Positions 11,890 through 25,359 of a stretch of DNA of 64,000 nucleotides are shown in pieces (positions within the stretch are counted from its first letter, which is position 1; every line of letters starts with the position of its first letter). Origin of the DNA: Eleginops maclovinus (Eukaryota; Chordata; Actinopteri; Perciformes; Eleginopidae); NCBI RefSeq assembly GCF_036324505.1, contig NC_086363.1:1308946-1372945 (forward strand), written 5' to 3'. Both the position numbers and the translations under genes were made by a program. The notes under the pieces are model-generated. The model saw only the letters and a list, made by a program, of their open reading frames with translations. It had not been told where the DNA came from and ran no database searches.

Positions 11890-12513
11890 TTTAAAGAGTC
11901 CCCTCCTGCTGATGTTCAGGTGTATATCAGTATGTAGAGTCTCTACTTTAAAGAGTCCCCTCCTGCTGATGTTCAGGTGTATATCAGTATGTAGAGTCTC
12001 TACTTTAAAGAGTCCTCTCCTGCTGATGTTCAGGTGTATATCAGTATGTAGTGTCTCTACTTTAAAGAGTCCTCTCCTGCTGATGTTCAGGTGTATATCA
12101 GTATGTAGAGTCTCTACTTTAAAGAGTCCTCTCCTGCTGATGTTCAGGTGTATATCAGTATGTAGTGTCTCTACTTTAAAGAGTCCTCTCCTGCTGATAT
12201 TCAGGTGTATATCAGTATGTAGTGTCTCTACTTTAAAGAGTCCTCTCCTGCTGATGTTCAGGTGTATATCAGTATGTAGAGTCTCTACTTTAAAGAGTCC
12301 TCTCCTGCTGATGTTCAGGTGTATATCAGTATGTAGTATCTCTACTTTAAAGAGTCCTCTCCTGCTGATGTTCAGGTGTATATCAGTATGTAGTGTCTGT
12401 ACTTTAAAGAGTCCTCTCCTGCTGATGTTCAGGTGTATATCAGTATGTAGTGTCTGTACTTTAAAGAGTCCTCTCCTGCTGATGTTCAGGTGTATATCAG
12501 TATGTAGTGTCTC
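11890..12513 (+). repeat. 57-bp minisatellite, array 2 (about 11 copies, opposite orientation to array 1)
   Basis: Reverse complement of the array 1 unit: each copy has TTTAAAGAGTCCTCTCCTG, GTGTATATCAGTATGTAG and TCTCTAC. The first two copies carry CCCCTCC instead of CCTCTCC, and one has GATATTCAGG. Two copies near the right end have GTCTGTAC, a private variant. The array begins cleanly at CTTTAAAGAG and passes at the right end into the MITE-like tail at 12514. Confidence 0.97.
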
Positions 12514-12585
12514 TGAACACGGGGATTTTGGTCTTTGCAGACCGTTTACATGCACTGAAACCGTGAGGGAAAGCAGAATAGGGCC
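12514..12585 (+). mobile_element. MITE-like tail attached to array 2
   Basis: Shares gggatttt..tctttgcagacc, ttacatgcactgaaacc and agcagaatagggcct with the copies at 29060, 30900, 42016 and 46.8 kb. The array is therefore contiguous with a dispersed element, reading CTTTAAAGAG at one end and AGGGCCT at the other. Confidence 0.55.
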
Positions 12586-14138
<1,553 letters not shown>

Positions 14139-14740
14139 AGATTTGTACAGTGTATTTCATAGTGTTTGTCACAGTAATATAACACATATTTTTAACGCTC
14201 ATTTATCTGGCCGACATGTTTCCATAAATGACACACAGCAGTGTTTCTCTCTGAATTAATTTATTCATCTTAAAGCTGATTTATTTGGGGGTCGCTCTGG
14301 GGGAACATCTTTGTGCATCTGCTGCAGCTGAGAGCACACGTCTGTTCTGTAATTCCTAAAATCCTGCAGAACATCAGTATGTTCTGTACGCTTTTGTTCA
14401 GAGGGCTGAGTGTGTCTGCAGGAGGGTGTGTGTGTGTGTGTGTGTGTGTGTTTGTGTGTGTGCGTGTGCATGTGCAGCTGATTTGAGGGCCCTGCAGGAA
14501 CACAAAGGGGCCAGGACCTCCTCCACACATGCCCCTCACAATGCCCCGGCCCTAATGCTTGTAAATCTATTCACAGATCCAGAGGCCACAGATAATACCA
14601 AGCTGCTCAGAGGGAATCTCTGATGAGCGCCGGAGCGTCTGCAGGCTCTCATCGAGACGGAGATCTGTCCCAACGAAGCGGCAGATTAACGACGAGATAC
14701 AAAGGAATCTGAGAAATGCAAACACACATTAAATGCTGCA

Positions 14741-15226
14741 GATAGATGGATGGATGGATGGATGGATAGATGGATTGATGGATGGATAGATGGATAGATG
14801 GATGGATGATGGATGGATGATGGATGGATGGATGGATAGATGGATGGATGGATAGATGGAAGGATGGATGGATGGATAGATGGATGGATGGATGGATGAT
14901 GGATGGATGATGGATGATGGATGATGGATGGATGATGGATGGATGATGGATGGATAGATGGATGAAGGATGGATGATGGATGATGGATGGATGGATGGAT
15001 GGATGGATGATGGATGGATGGATGGATGGATGGATGGATGGATGGATGGATGATGGATGGATGGATGGATGGATGGATGGATGGATGGATGATGGAAGGA
15101 TGGATGGATGGATGGATGGATGGATGGATGGTGGATGGATGGATGGATGGATGGATGGATGGATGATGGAAGGATGGATGGATGGATGGATGGATGGATG
15201 GATGGATGGAAGGATGGATGGATGGA
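14741..15226 (+). repeat. (GATG)n tetranucleotide array joined to a retroposon tail
   Basis: About 485 bp of GGAT repeats with GATA and GGATGAT interruptions. At its right edge it abuts GTACTTTATTGATCAC (15231 onward), which resembles the common teleost retroposon tail 'tactttattgatccc'. The array probably grew from the simple-repeat tail of that element. Met-Asp-Gly-Trp and Ile-His-Pro-Ser frames across it are artefacts. Confidence 0.92.
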
Positions 15227-15330
15227 GGGGGTACTTTATTGATCACAAACTGGTAAATGTTTGCATAGCACATAATTAGAAATTAAAAGTAGAATCAAAC
15301 AATTCAAAAATATAAAAATCTCAAAATAGA

Positions 15331-15332
<2 letters not shown>

Positions 15333-15364
<32 letters not shown>
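15333..15364 (+). repeat. (GT)n microsatellite
   Basis: Short pure GT tract just right of the retroposon tail fragment. Confidence 0.9.
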
Positions 15365-15366
<2 letters not shown>

Positions 15367-15609
15367 CTCCTGATGACTGCAGCTAATGAAAAGCCTGCAG
15401 AGGGGACGGGGGTTTATTTCTGCCTGTTCTTGTCCATGGACAGGGAGGGGGGGGGGGTAGCCAGGGTTGACGGTGACCCCCGGGGCCCGGCGGACGGTGG
15501 CAGGCTGTCGGGGGGAGCAGTCCTCACCGATCTGGCAAACACCGCCCAGCAGCAGCAGCCGGGCCGAGGCGTGACGGATATCTGAAAGAAATGTGAACAG
15601 AACAACACC

Positions 15610-16121
15610 TGAGGCACCGGGGGGGCCGTGGTGCAGGGGTGACGTATTTCTGGGTTGGACCCTGAAGGCAGCATCTCCCTGGTTCACTGAGATTTCTCCA
15701 GGTGATTCTGAATTATTGCAGAAAACAATCAAACTGTTTACGCAGATTTCCCCCTGAAATGTTAAAGTGATGCCAGAAAACAATCTCTCCGTGGGTCAGA
15801 AAGGGTTTACTGAGTCCAGAGATATGGAGGTGGGGTCAGATGTCTGGTCAGACAGCAGAGACAGCTTACGGAGAATACATAGGGGATGGATGTCCGGTGG
15901 GTCTGCAGGGGACGAGTGGCAGGCAGCACGCTGACACTGAGACTGAGATTTCTGATCCTTTCTTTTACTCTCCTTTTTTCTGGAGAGGAAGTAAAGGAAC
16001 CGGAGCTCTGGATCTATTTGTTGTTGGAGGAGCAATATATGACTCACAGCTTTAAGACGTGAAGACACTATTATTTTAATGCAGGATTTACACCTGAAAG
16101 TGGGCAGGGCTTAATTTAGAC
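15610..16121 (+). mobile_element. Dispersed repeat, copy 1 (non-autonomous element)
   Basis: About 380 bp (15742-16121) is closely matched, in reverse orientation, by 60165-60585. Shared words include gtcagatgtctggtcagac, gagctctggat..atttgttgttgg and agcaatatatgactca. The left part (15625-15690, with ccctgaaggcagcatct) is matched by 58858-58920. No coding capacity and no clear terminal repeats are visible, so the class (SINE or MITE) is open. Confidence 0.75.
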
Positions 16122-17740
16122 AGGAAGTGAAGTGCGCCTCATGCTAAATTTCTCTAGAAGAACCCTTTGGTGGACTCTGTACTCGGTCCATTCACAGAAG
16201 TGCAGACTGGTCCATAGGGAGATTTGAACCACAACCTGTGGATATTTAGAGTTCCAGCTCTGTCGTTTCATTTCCTCCGCAGCTTCAGGGTGAGTTGTTG
16301 CTCTCTACCGGCTGCTATAGCAACTAAAGCCCTTCTCAATTGACGGTATCAAAACATTTTATAACAATTATATAAAAAGCCCTGAAAAAGAACAGGAAAA
16401 TTGACACCCACTCAGAACAAAATGATTGCTGCTGTTCAACGGAAACATCACGGGTCATAGAGCCCTGAAAAAAATCCAGGATTGAACCATTTGTGATTTA
16501 AAAAGAACAACAGAGGAACTTTGAATAGCTAAATATCTCCCAGAATGCATCATGCATCTGCGGTTAATGGATTTAAAACAAACCCGGGTCCTTCACGTCT
16601 GCAGGAATGAGCCTCTGGTAGACGGGTATCGATCCCAGAGAGCAGCTGAAGGTCCGACCTTTGATATATATTTTGACCCTCACGTCTGAGGCTCCGATAC
16701 AAACCCTCACTGCTGTAGAGCAAAACGCTGCGTATCGTGACCGTCTGCAGAGATGTTTGTCCCATCTTTTAGAGTGAGACTTAGAGCATTTTTGTGATCT
16801 ATAAACATGTTAGTTATAAACACATATAAAGTTTTCACAGGTAGAAGGACGGTATGCATGTAAAATACATGCTATTTTAAACGGATATGCTTTGACTCAA
16901 TGTGCCGATTTATGAATGAAATGAAGTTTTTACAAACATTGCTTTGATCTCTTTCAAAACAATGTGATTTTTCTCTATTTCTTTTTTCATTTTATGGTCC
17001 AAACAGATATTCGAGACACTTATTAATTAAGTCAATGCGTCTGTGAATAACTTTCAGAGGCAGAATTCCCACTTAATTCCCCCATTTGGGAGTTGGATCC
17101 ACAGTTGAAATGAGATAAAAGCACACACTGTTTGACATCAACAGACCTGGTCTTGCATCTTGCGTTGCATATCAGAGCAGCAAGAGTTCATTTTCTGGCT
17201 TAAAGTAGGCGGGACCCGAGCTGTCAGACTCATTAAATGATAATGATGTTATGGCTAACGCGTTAGCAAGCAGCTGCTGTGTTCCACATCCAGCAGACGT
17301 GAAGGAACATTATTAAATAAAGTGCTTTACTAAAAGGACAATTCAGAGGTACTTGCTCTTAAGTATTTTGTCTTTTTGGCAAGGAAGGAAATGCTTTACA
17401 CCCTACGCCACTACGCTAGTATTTGTAGTAATTTCACTGCCGTTTCGCTCCAGCTTTGGTCTCCTCCACCTCCTAAATGCTCCTCCTGTGTTTACCAGCT
17501 TTTGTGTCGTCTGCTGCTTCTCTTCAGTAGCTTTTACTGATGTCTGTAGTTACATTTCGATGAGAGCTGTGAGACTCAACCAAACAACAGAATGTGACAT
17601 ACAGCCAAAACAACGAGCTGAAAGAGGCTAAAAAGCTCGGGGAATGGTAAGTAATCCTAGCGATTGGGTCACTTCAGTCCCTTTATTCAATATTAAAAGG
17701 CGAAACTTGGTGAGAAAATAAAGACAATATGACATTTCAT
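16122..17740. other. Intergenic DNA with probable old repeats, no gene
   Basis: 16140-16320 and 17210-17640 have the texture of old dispersed fish elements (for example 'ctaacgcgttagcaagcagc'). A 92-codon frame at 17353-17631 has no domain and is not called. Confidence 0.35.
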
Positions 17741-17750
17741 TTCCGATGCT

Positions 17751-17927
17751 CATTAGGAGCGTTTAGTATTTGGTATTGGAGTGAAATTTGGTGAAATCAT
17801 CCGAAGGAAAGTGTTATAACTGCTCATGAAATATCTTGTTCTTAAATTAAAGTTCAAGGTTCATTTACTCCGACTCCAAAGGTGCATTTCCATAAAGAAA
17901 TATTGAATCCCTGCTTAAAGTGCTGCC
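17751..17927 (+). repeat. Direct repeat, left copy (partner at 18991-19164)
   Basis: Starts CATTAGGAGCG, includes TTTGGTATTGGAGTGAAATT and AACTGCTCATGAAATAT, and ends at CTGCTTAAAGTGCTGCC. The partner lies about 1.24 kb to the right in the same orientation with about 85-90% identity by eye. Confidence 0.85.
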
Positions 17928-18005
17928 AGACGTTTGAGATGTGTTCCTCCTGACACGCCTGAAGCATGACGGGCATCAGTAATTGAAACATAGCTGGAGG
18001 GCTCG

Positions 18006-18006
<1 letters not shown>

Positions 18007-18083
<77 letters not shown>
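18007..18083 (+). repeat. (TG)n microsatellite
   Basis: Pure TG tract of about 77 bp, inside the interval between the two direct-repeat copies. Confidence 0.97.
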
Positions 18084-18084
<1 letters not shown>

Positions 18085-18990
18085 GGGACCTGAATCAATA
18101 AGGGTCAGGGAGAAAGGGTTGTCTGAAGTCCCCATAAACTGACAGCGGTTTGAAAGGTCTGCACGGCGGCAGCTGAGGCCCTTTTACCGCCAGATTAACC
18201 CCCTCCTGCCCTAGCCACCCCCACCCCCCACCCCACTGTCCAACAACTTGTTTCATTGCCTAATGGAGCTGCAGGAGAGGGGATTACTGCGATGGCAGAC
18301 CGTGACGAGAAGCGTCTCACCTCAGAAGATGATGTAAGGAGGTCTTCTGGTTCTTTCTGACGGGTCATTATCCACCCACTCCCTCCTGCAGGCTGCCTCT
18401 GCTCCCCTCGGATCTCCTCTGAATAAAGGTGACCTCCAGTGTGAGGAAGACTCCACCTGAGGGCGCCTTGTGAAGTGTTTGCACACCCGAGACGTGTCCT
18501 TGAGTTGAAGACATTCCTCTGATGGGCGACCCGAGCGATGTTTGCTTAATGAACCCCATCTACGGCGCTGACCTTCCCGTAGCGGTGGAGAGGCCCGCGG
18601 TCACGTGGACCCTCAGAGAGATAATTGGCTGGTAAATATAGAGCGGCTCGGGGGGGGGGGGGGGGGCTCTGCGTGGCTTCCTGCGTCAGTCTGAATGTCA
18701 GGAGAAAATATGAACATAACGAGTCTTTAGAGGTTATAATTCTCCCTCCTGTTACTTAGCATGTAGCTTAGCATAAAGACTGGGGGTAAACATTTAAACT
18801 CATTATCTGTTTTAATGTTAGGTTGTTGTTTTATTGCTCGATTACATCTGACTTCTACTTTCTTTATTGGTTGTCTTTTTTTGTGCATCTGGAAAAGCAC
18901 AAGATACACTTATTATTATTAATGAACATGTATGTCAAAGTTAACTTTTTAGATGTATTTGCAAAGTTGAACCCGGTGTTAAGTGGCGAA
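18084..18990. other. Intergenic interval between direct-repeat copies
   Basis: 18240-18600 is non-repetitive and GC-moderate with no splice-bounded frame; regulatory function is possible but unproven. A G-run of about 17 is at 18650-18666. 18700-18990 is AT-rich with nothing recognisable. Confidence 0.35.
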
Positions 18991-19164
18991 CATTAGGAGC
19001 GCTTTAGCATTTGGTATTGGAGTGAAATTTGGTGAAATATTATTACTGGGGAAAGTGTTACAACTGCTCATGAAATATGTTGTTCTTAAATTAAAGTCAA
19101 AGGTTCATTTACTCCAACTCCAAAGGTGCAGTTTCATGAAGTAATCCCTGCTTTAAGGTGTTGC
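18991..19164 (+). repeat. Direct repeat, right copy (partner at 17751-17927)
   Basis: Same order of words as the left copy, with small insertions and deletions (for example GCTTTAGCATTTGG versus GTTTAGTATTTGG). Confidence 0.85.
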
Positions 19165-19194
19165 TATGGCCGTAAAATAAATCTAAATGATCGT

Positions 19195-19440
19195 CTCTGT
19201 CAGCGAGGTTAAAGCTGTTCCCTCCCTCGTACGTTCCCCGTCTCCTGGATCCAGAAGAGATAAACGGAGGTGCTCCATGTTCGGACTATCCGTTTCGTCC
19301 CAGATGGCCCGGCGCTGAGATACGCCGTAATCTAATTTCCGTCTCCATTAAACCAAATAAGTGAGCGGATTAAATTCTCATCTGCATCGAGGGTTTAGGG
19401 AAATGAAGACGGAGCTGTAACAGAGAGGAGGTCTGATTGC
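19195..19440. promoter_or_regulatory. Candidate conserved non-coding element
   Basis: Unique-looking stretch containing CCGTAATCTAATTTCC, CCATTAAACC and GCGGATTAAATT, homeodomain-type words embedded in moderate-GC DNA between repeats. No open frame of note. The call rests only on texture. Confidence 0.25.
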
Positions 19441-19725
19441 TGCTAAATGTGATTGTTCCTCAGACTCTAAGATGTGTTGTTTTTAATCTACAAAGTGCTT
19501 CATTTAGCATATTGTGGAAAGTGGAAAACAAGTTCAATCTATTTTAAGGAGATAGGATTAGATTTCCTGGTAAAAGTCATGACAGTCGATGGAAAGGGAA
19601 AGCCAAAACATGAGGAAAATTGAGTCAGTATTGGACTGGGCGTGGTGGGATTAGAATGGAAATCACCTGCTGTGACGCTGAAAGTGTTCCAAGCTTTACA
19701 GATAGAATCGGAGGATGAAACCCTC

Positions 19726-19981
19726 TTTATTACTCACAGACATGCACACAGCACACACAGTGAAATGTGTCCTCTGCATTTAACCCATCTTAGTACTGGG
19801 AGCAGTGGGCAGCTATTGTGCAGCGCCCGGGGAGCAATGGGGAGGGGGGGATTGGAGGTGTCCGGTGCCTTGCTCAAGTAGCAGTCCACACTTTCCATAT
19901 TTCAAGTCTGTTTGGGGACTTGAACCGGCAACCCTACGATTCCCAGTCCAAGCCCCTACTGACTGAGCCACTGCCCCCCAA
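19726..19981 (-). mobile_element. tRNA-derived SINE
   Basis: Read on the - strand the element starts GGGGGGCAGTGGCTCAGT (box A-like, around 19961-19975) and continues to GGTTCAAGTCC (box B, 19916-19926), the RNA polymerase III promoter of a tRNA-derived head. The body runs to GGGTTAAATGCAGAGGACAC and a TGTG-rich tail ending AATAAAGAGGG near 19726. This is the standard layout of common teleost SINEs. It is not a functional tRNA gene, since the acceptor stem and anticodon arm are not intact. A MITE begins 45 bp to the right. Confidence 0.85.
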
Positions 19982-20025
19982 AAGATATTCATGCAGATTA
20001 ATAGGCCTAGGTGTGGTGACCATTG

Positions 20026-20208
20026 CCCCTCAATGTCGCCGAGGGATTGGCTAAACTTGGAAACTAATTGTAGGTGTGTAATCTCCATTCACAACAAAGT
20101 TTTTAGCTTTCGATACCATATTATTTCCAAAGAAAATCAGCATGTGCACGGCTACACACGTCCAATTAGTTCACCCAGTTCAGCCCATCCCTCTGTGACA
20201 TTGAGGGG
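20026..20208. mobile_element. 183-bp MITE with about 45-bp terminal inverted repeats
   Basis: The left arm (20026-20070) starts CCCCTCAATGTCGCCGAGGG. The reverse complement of the right arm (20163-20208) starts CCCCTCAATGTCACAGAGGG. Both arms continue through GGCT-AACT to AACTAATTG, about 85% identical over 45 bp. The 90-bp centre is AT-rich and non-coding. A target-site duplication is not obvious, so the superfamily is not assigned. Confidence 0.75.
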
Positions 20209-21160
20209 CCACATTTAAGTCAAAAAAATGTTGCTCTTCCCAGTCCCAATCACCGGTGAGGTCACCTAAATACCCTGTGCCACAGTGCACAATCCAGTGC
20301 TCACAAACAACAACAAAAACATACAAAGGGGCACAACAATAGGACCTGTATGAACGGCCAGTGAAATGTGGAGCTGCTGCACCAGTTCAGGATAACACAC
20401 ACATATTCTGGGCAAAGTGTCGGTATGATCCGACTGAATATCTCCAGTTGCAGAGGTACACAAAAGCTGAAGCTGTGACTCTCTCCCCCTCGGCATCCAC
20501 CACCGTGTCTGGGCATGCCCACACCCAGGCGTCTAGTTAGCCGGGGCTGGCGCGTACCGAGGCGGCAAGAAGACTCCGAGGTGGCGGACCAACACCCTGC
20601 TCCCCAGAGGTCTTAACAAACCACATAACAGCACACAGCAGCACCTCGAGCTCTGAGAGAGCCGTTCGTGTGATCATTAAAACGCTCAGAGGCATCTCCC
20701 CGAGGTTTCTGCACAATACAACAACCTCCAGCGGGTGGAAGGAGAGTGTGCTCCAGCAGGCAGCTAATGAAGGCTGAGAGGACCTGTGGCGGCGCGGTAA
20801 TTGAACCTCGGGGACATTCTCTCACTCTACATCAGCATCTCAGTCTCCTGAAGATCAGGCAGCATCACACTGGTGCTGCTGGGGGGGTTAATGTGCAGGG
20901 ACACATCCACTGTGGGGAGGTTGTTGATTGAAGGTGAGGAAAGTTCAGCACAGGGTTCATGAAGATCATAGCAACTGTAGCCAGGTTTCAAAATGTGCAC
21001 ATTTTAACGGGATTTCAGAGAAAATGGGCAAAATGAAATGATTCCTTGTTTAATTCTTTGCCTTGAATCGGTTATAAGGAGTCGGTTTATCGTGATGGGT
21101 CGGGATCAGTCGGGAATAGCAAAGATATTATAGGTAAATGTTTTAAGTCGTGTGGGTGAG
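20209..21160. other. Intergenic region, no gene
   Basis: GC-moderate DNA with several unremarkable short frames. No splice-bounded exon and no domain recognised. Confidence 0.4.
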
Positions 21161-21450
21161 ATTCCTGCTAACATGCTCATTTATAATGAAAATTGCACCT
21201 TTTAAACATCAGAGATTGTTAGCATGGCGATGCTAGCCGTTGACTTGCATTGCTGTGCCAAAGTGGAGCATGTTGCTAATACTTTGCATTACATTTAGCA
21301 TGTTAGCGTGCTAACAAGCTAAACTAAGAAGGTGTGCAGGCCAGCATGGCTTTATTGAGTTCCTCTTTCATTTAGCATGTGAGCATGTTAACGCGGTAAG
21401 TTTAGACGGTGAACATGATAATCATTAGACATGTTAAACGTCTGAATATT
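21160..21450. repeat. GCTAAC/GCTAGC-rich dispersed repeat, copy 1
   Basis: Dense words such as AGCATGTTAGCGTGCTAAC and GCTAGC. The stretch CTTTGCATTACATTTAGCA with its flanks recurs at about 23410-23430. This is a well-known low-complexity repeat texture of teleost genomes, not a gene. Confidence 0.75.
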
Positions 21451-22096
21451 AGCATTGATATTTTAGTTAGAATAATGAGAAAATAGTGGGACATTTTTAA
21501 AAGTCAAAATTTTGAAAAAATAAATGAATTTTGAATAAAAATCTGAAGTTTTTGAAGAAAATTGTCGGAAATACCAAAAGTTTAAATTTTGAATAGACGA
21601 TGATGGCCACATGAAGCAGATTCAGGCAGAAGGCGTATAGATTCACACTTAAACATAAGCATCATGTCATTTTCATTTATTGAGCCCCCCCCCGAAACAG
21701 TGTGACTAAACGTGGATCCGGTGGAGATAAAATAACCCTCAGTGCCGTCTCTTCTTGGCACCGTTTGAGACGGACAATCTGGGAGATGTCTACCATGTCT
21801 CTGTGTCCCACAGATGGCCTCGCTCGCCCTCTGTCCGCTGGCTGGACCGCCCAGCCCCCCACCCCCCACGCCGGACGCCACGTCGCTGCCAAACCCCCCG
21901 TCCCTGACTGATCCTGGCACCCGAGGCAAAGCTCATTTCATTCTCCTGTAAATAAATAACAACAACAAAACAGCAACAAGAGGGTGACACCCGGCAGAAG
22001 CACATGGGACCGGCTGGTTGTCGGGTCACAGATGGCTGCACAACCCTCCCCCCTCCCCAGCATTTTTCCGGGTTGAAGGGCTTTTAGGTCGATGTT

Positions 22097-22169
22097 TTGA
22101 TTGTTGACACCGGCTCAGATGGGGACAACACAATGGCAAATAATTAACCAAAGGGGGCGGATTAAAGAG
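22097..22169 (+). repeat. Direct repeat, left copy (partner at 22335-22402)
   Basis: Contains TTGATTGTTGACACC, ACAACACAATGGCAA and ATAATTAACCAAAGGGGG. The partner 235 bp to the right repeats the same words. Confidence 0.85.
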
Positions 22170-22334
22170 CAGTGGATAAAAACCCGGCTGATTAAGCAGG
22201 ACACTTTGAACTGTTCATCTTTAGATTTCCTTATGAAGAACAGGGTCTGCTTCTGGGCAGGAGAAAGCGGTTATCACTGCTCACTGCAAGCTGAATATTT
22301 GGCTTTCGGGTCCATCGCTGAAACCAAATGTTTC

Positions 22335-22402
22335 TGATTGTTGACATCAGATGGGAACAACACAATGGCAATAATTAACCAAAGGGGGGCCGAATTAAAG
22401 AG
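22335..22402 (+). repeat. Direct repeat, right copy (partner at 22097-22169)
   Basis: TGATTGTTGACATCAG, ACAACACAATGGCAA and AATTAACCAAAGGGGG in the same order as the left copy. The right flank (22410-22640) is unique-looking, GC-moderate sequence containing TGACTCATTCTGCATTAG and could be regulatory. Confidence 0.85.
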
Positions 22403-23229
22403 GGTCTTAATGTGAGATGGGCGGCGGATGACTCATTCTGCATTAGGCTTTGAAGAGGATTCCCTCCTGGCACCTCGCTCCATGGAAAAGCAGGCGGTTT
22501 ATTTGCGCTGCATTAGTGCTGAGCCTTTGTTCTCCCGGAGGGCCGTCAAATGGAGAGTCGGCTCCCTGAGACATTTTATAGATACTTTCCCCTCAAAGGC
22601 AGCTGAGCTCCTGCAGGATGAAGCAGCTCAGAGCATCCAAAGTGTCCTCTGTCCGTCCGTATGTCCGTCTGTAAACACGGACCAACACATCTCTCAGGTT
22701 AAATGAGAGGATATAAAGATCAATTTCCTTCCTTTGTTTGTCGGCCTCCTCTCTCACTGCACTCTCTGATTAAATGCTTTCATGTGTGTCGCACACAGAA
22801 AATACTGCAATTCCTTCCCTACACTTTGCACAACATGACAGAAGTGCTTTGCAGGTTTCAGCAGATTGGAATTTTAGCTCAGCAAATGTTGCGTTAAATG
22901 TCAGTGTGTTTGTGTGTGATGTTATCTTCTTGTCTGCTCTACCAGTTTCACCAGAGACGTTCAGAAAAGCAACGCGGCACTGAGAGTCAATTTCCTGTAT
23001 CTGTGAAGTCACCAAAGCCTCACCTCCTAAAAAGATTAGGAGTCAGTCCTAAGATATCTCAGATTGTTTTCCAATACACAAACAAACTAAATATTTGAAC
23101 TGATTTTTATCAGCTTTCTTCAACGGACTAAAATCCGACCAATTTCGCAGATCTTTTCTATAATGTTAAGCTCACATCAACTAAAATAGCTTACTTATTT
23201 AGTGTAAGGTGAAACATGTTTGTTAGCTA

Positions 23230-23890
23230 CGTAAATACAATGTTAGCAAAGCAAAGGCAGTCGACCACGCCCACTTAGGAGACGGGAAGTTTACACCGTC
23301 TTTTCCTGCTAACATGCTAACTTAAACTGAAATTTGCACCAAACACAAGAGATTGTTAGCACAGCGATGCTAGCAGTAAACTTGCATCACTGTGCCAAAG
23401 TGGAGCTAATACTTTGCATTACATTTAGCACATGTTAGCGTGCTAATAAGCTAACTAAGGTGGTGAATATGATAATCATAGCACATGCTAAACATCAGCA
23501 TGTTAACATTGTCATTGTGAGCAGCTAACTCAGAGCATCCAGGCTAGCATGGCATTATTAATTTCCTTTTTTATTTAGCACATGTTAGCTTGTTAACGTG
23601 GTGAGTTTAGATATTTTTAGCCTGTTTGCATGGTGTTGTTAGCAGTTAGCTCAGAGCATCCAGGCTAGACGACGACGCCCACTTAGGAGACAGGAGGTTT
23701 ACTCCGTTTCCCACCATTTGTGCCAATTTCAATTGACTATCTTTACTTCATTTACAACGTTGATTTTGCAAATGCTAGCACGCAAACATGCTGAACTAAG
23801 ATGGTCAACATGCTACACATCTGCATATAGCGTTGTTAGCGTGTAAAGATGCTAATGCTAATATTGACATTCTGAACTAGCACGTATATA
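23230..23890. repeat. GCTAAC/GCTAGC-rich dispersed repeat, copy 2, internally duplicated
   Basis: Shares CTTTGCATTACATTTAGCA with copy 1. Internally, CGCCCACTTAGGAGACGGGA (23267) recurs as CGCCCACTTAGGAGACAGGA (23673), and CAGAGCATCCAGGCTAG occurs twice (about 23531 and 23652). The unit of duplication is about 400 bp. Confidence 0.75.
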
Positions 23891-24445
23891 AACTGCAGAC
23901 AGCATTCATTAATCTTTTACATCTAAATATGTTTCCATGCATCCCAAACATCCACCGTGTTGTGTTGCTGTCTCCTGCTGCCCCCGGCCCCTCCCCGGCT
24001 CCCCGGGTCCCGCAGGATGTCGGATCTTCGGGGCCCGGCGGACGGTTACCTGGCAGCCGGAGCATCGGGAGGTTGAAGGTCCCTGAACGCAGCACTCAGC
24101 TCTCCTCCCACTGATCCTCCTCCATCTGTGGCCTCGGTCTCAGGGAGATTGGGTTACATCTCCTGTCTGTCTGAGCACTCACACCTCGCACTCAATCTGT
24201 ACTGAAAAATAGATTCGTCACAGAGTAAAACTACCGGGAGGAAATATCGTATATAATATAGTATACCCTACAGTTGATTCATTACCTCAGAAACCATTTA
24301 CCTTATTACTTTATGGTCCCAATCTGTAGTCCTAACCCTTCTTCACTTCATCACGAGGTTTGAATGTAATTTATGGTCCCATTTAGAGTAGAACAGACAA
24401 TAAAGGGCAGTATTTTTAAAGAAGAGGCGACATCGTGATTGGCCT

Positions 24446-24594
24446 TAGTGCACAGTGTTTCCTGGCTGCAGTCTGACCCTCAGCGGCCTCAGTATAGTTC
24501 AGAGGTCAGAGACTCACCTCCCTGCAGCTTCCTGTTGTCATCTAGCAGCAGGTGCATCCAAACACCTCAGATATCCTCCTGCAGACACAAATAA
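24446..24594 (+). repeat. Direct repeat, left copy (partner at 24778-24950)
   Basis: TTTCCTGGCTGCAGTCTGACC, CTGCAGCTTCCTGTTGTC and ACCTCAGATATCCT appear in order and recur 332 bp to the right in the same orientation. Confidence 0.85.
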
Positions 24595-24777
24595 TCTGCT
24601 TAAAAGGAGCAAAAATATAAAATAAATGCAGCTTTAAATGAAGATATATATATGTGTGTGTGTAAAGTATTGTAAGGTGATACAAAAATATTACAATTAT
24701 TTTCTTAATATTTGTATCTTTTAGGTAGACGTGAACATTGTAATCCAGACGAGACATTTTGAAGACTGACATGACTT

Positions 24778-24950
24778 TAGTGCACTTTGTTTCCTGGCTG
24801 AAGTTTGACCCGCAGTGGCCTCAGTAGTGCAGAAGTCAGATAGTCGCCTCCATGCAGCTTCCTGTTGTCGTCCAGCAGCAGAAAATAGAGATGCATCCAA
24901 CCCCCCCACCCCCCTATATTCACCTCAGATATCCTGCAGACAGGAATAAA
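24778..24950 (+). repeat. Direct repeat, right copy (partner at 24446-24594)
   Basis: Same word order as the left copy, with an extra C-rich insertion (about 24901-24918) before ACCTCAGATATCCT. Confidence 0.85.
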
Positions 24951-25359
24951 AACAGCTCTCCTGGCCTCCTTTCATCCCTTCCCTTTTTCTTTCATTACGA
25001 CTGAGTGTGGGGGGGTTAAAAGAGATGGGGATGAAGGATTGAAGGGGTGGTGGAGGGGGGGTGGGGGGGTTGTAGTGAAAGAAAATGGACTTCTGTGAGC
25101 TAGCAGCAACAGCTTTTTTTTTTTTTTATAATCCTAGCCCCAAGCCGTACTGTGCACTGAAGCAAGCTATTACATGGCAACAATTAAGAGGCTGCAGCAC
25201 CTGGTCCCCCCCTTCAGTGGCAGCTGACTATACAACCCCCCCTCCACCCCCTGAAAACCCCCACCAGGTGGTTCCACTTCAATCACATTAGCTAGTCACT
25301 GTAGGGTTTGGTTTTTATATATATTGTTAGATAAAAGTGTATATAATCATACCTGAGAC

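Noticed and set aside
14686..15279. Ile-His-Pro-Ser and Met-Asp-Gly-Trp repeat frames
   Set aside because: Simple translation of the GATG tetranucleotide array.
15304..15783. 159-codon frame on the - strand
   Set aside because: Lies across a GT tract and the dispersed repeat at 15610-16121; no domain and no conserved exon borders.
19900..19981. Possible tRNA gene on the - strand
   Set aside because: Box A and box B are present, but the cloverleaf arms are not intact and the sequence runs into a SINE body and tail, so it is a tRNA-derived SINE.
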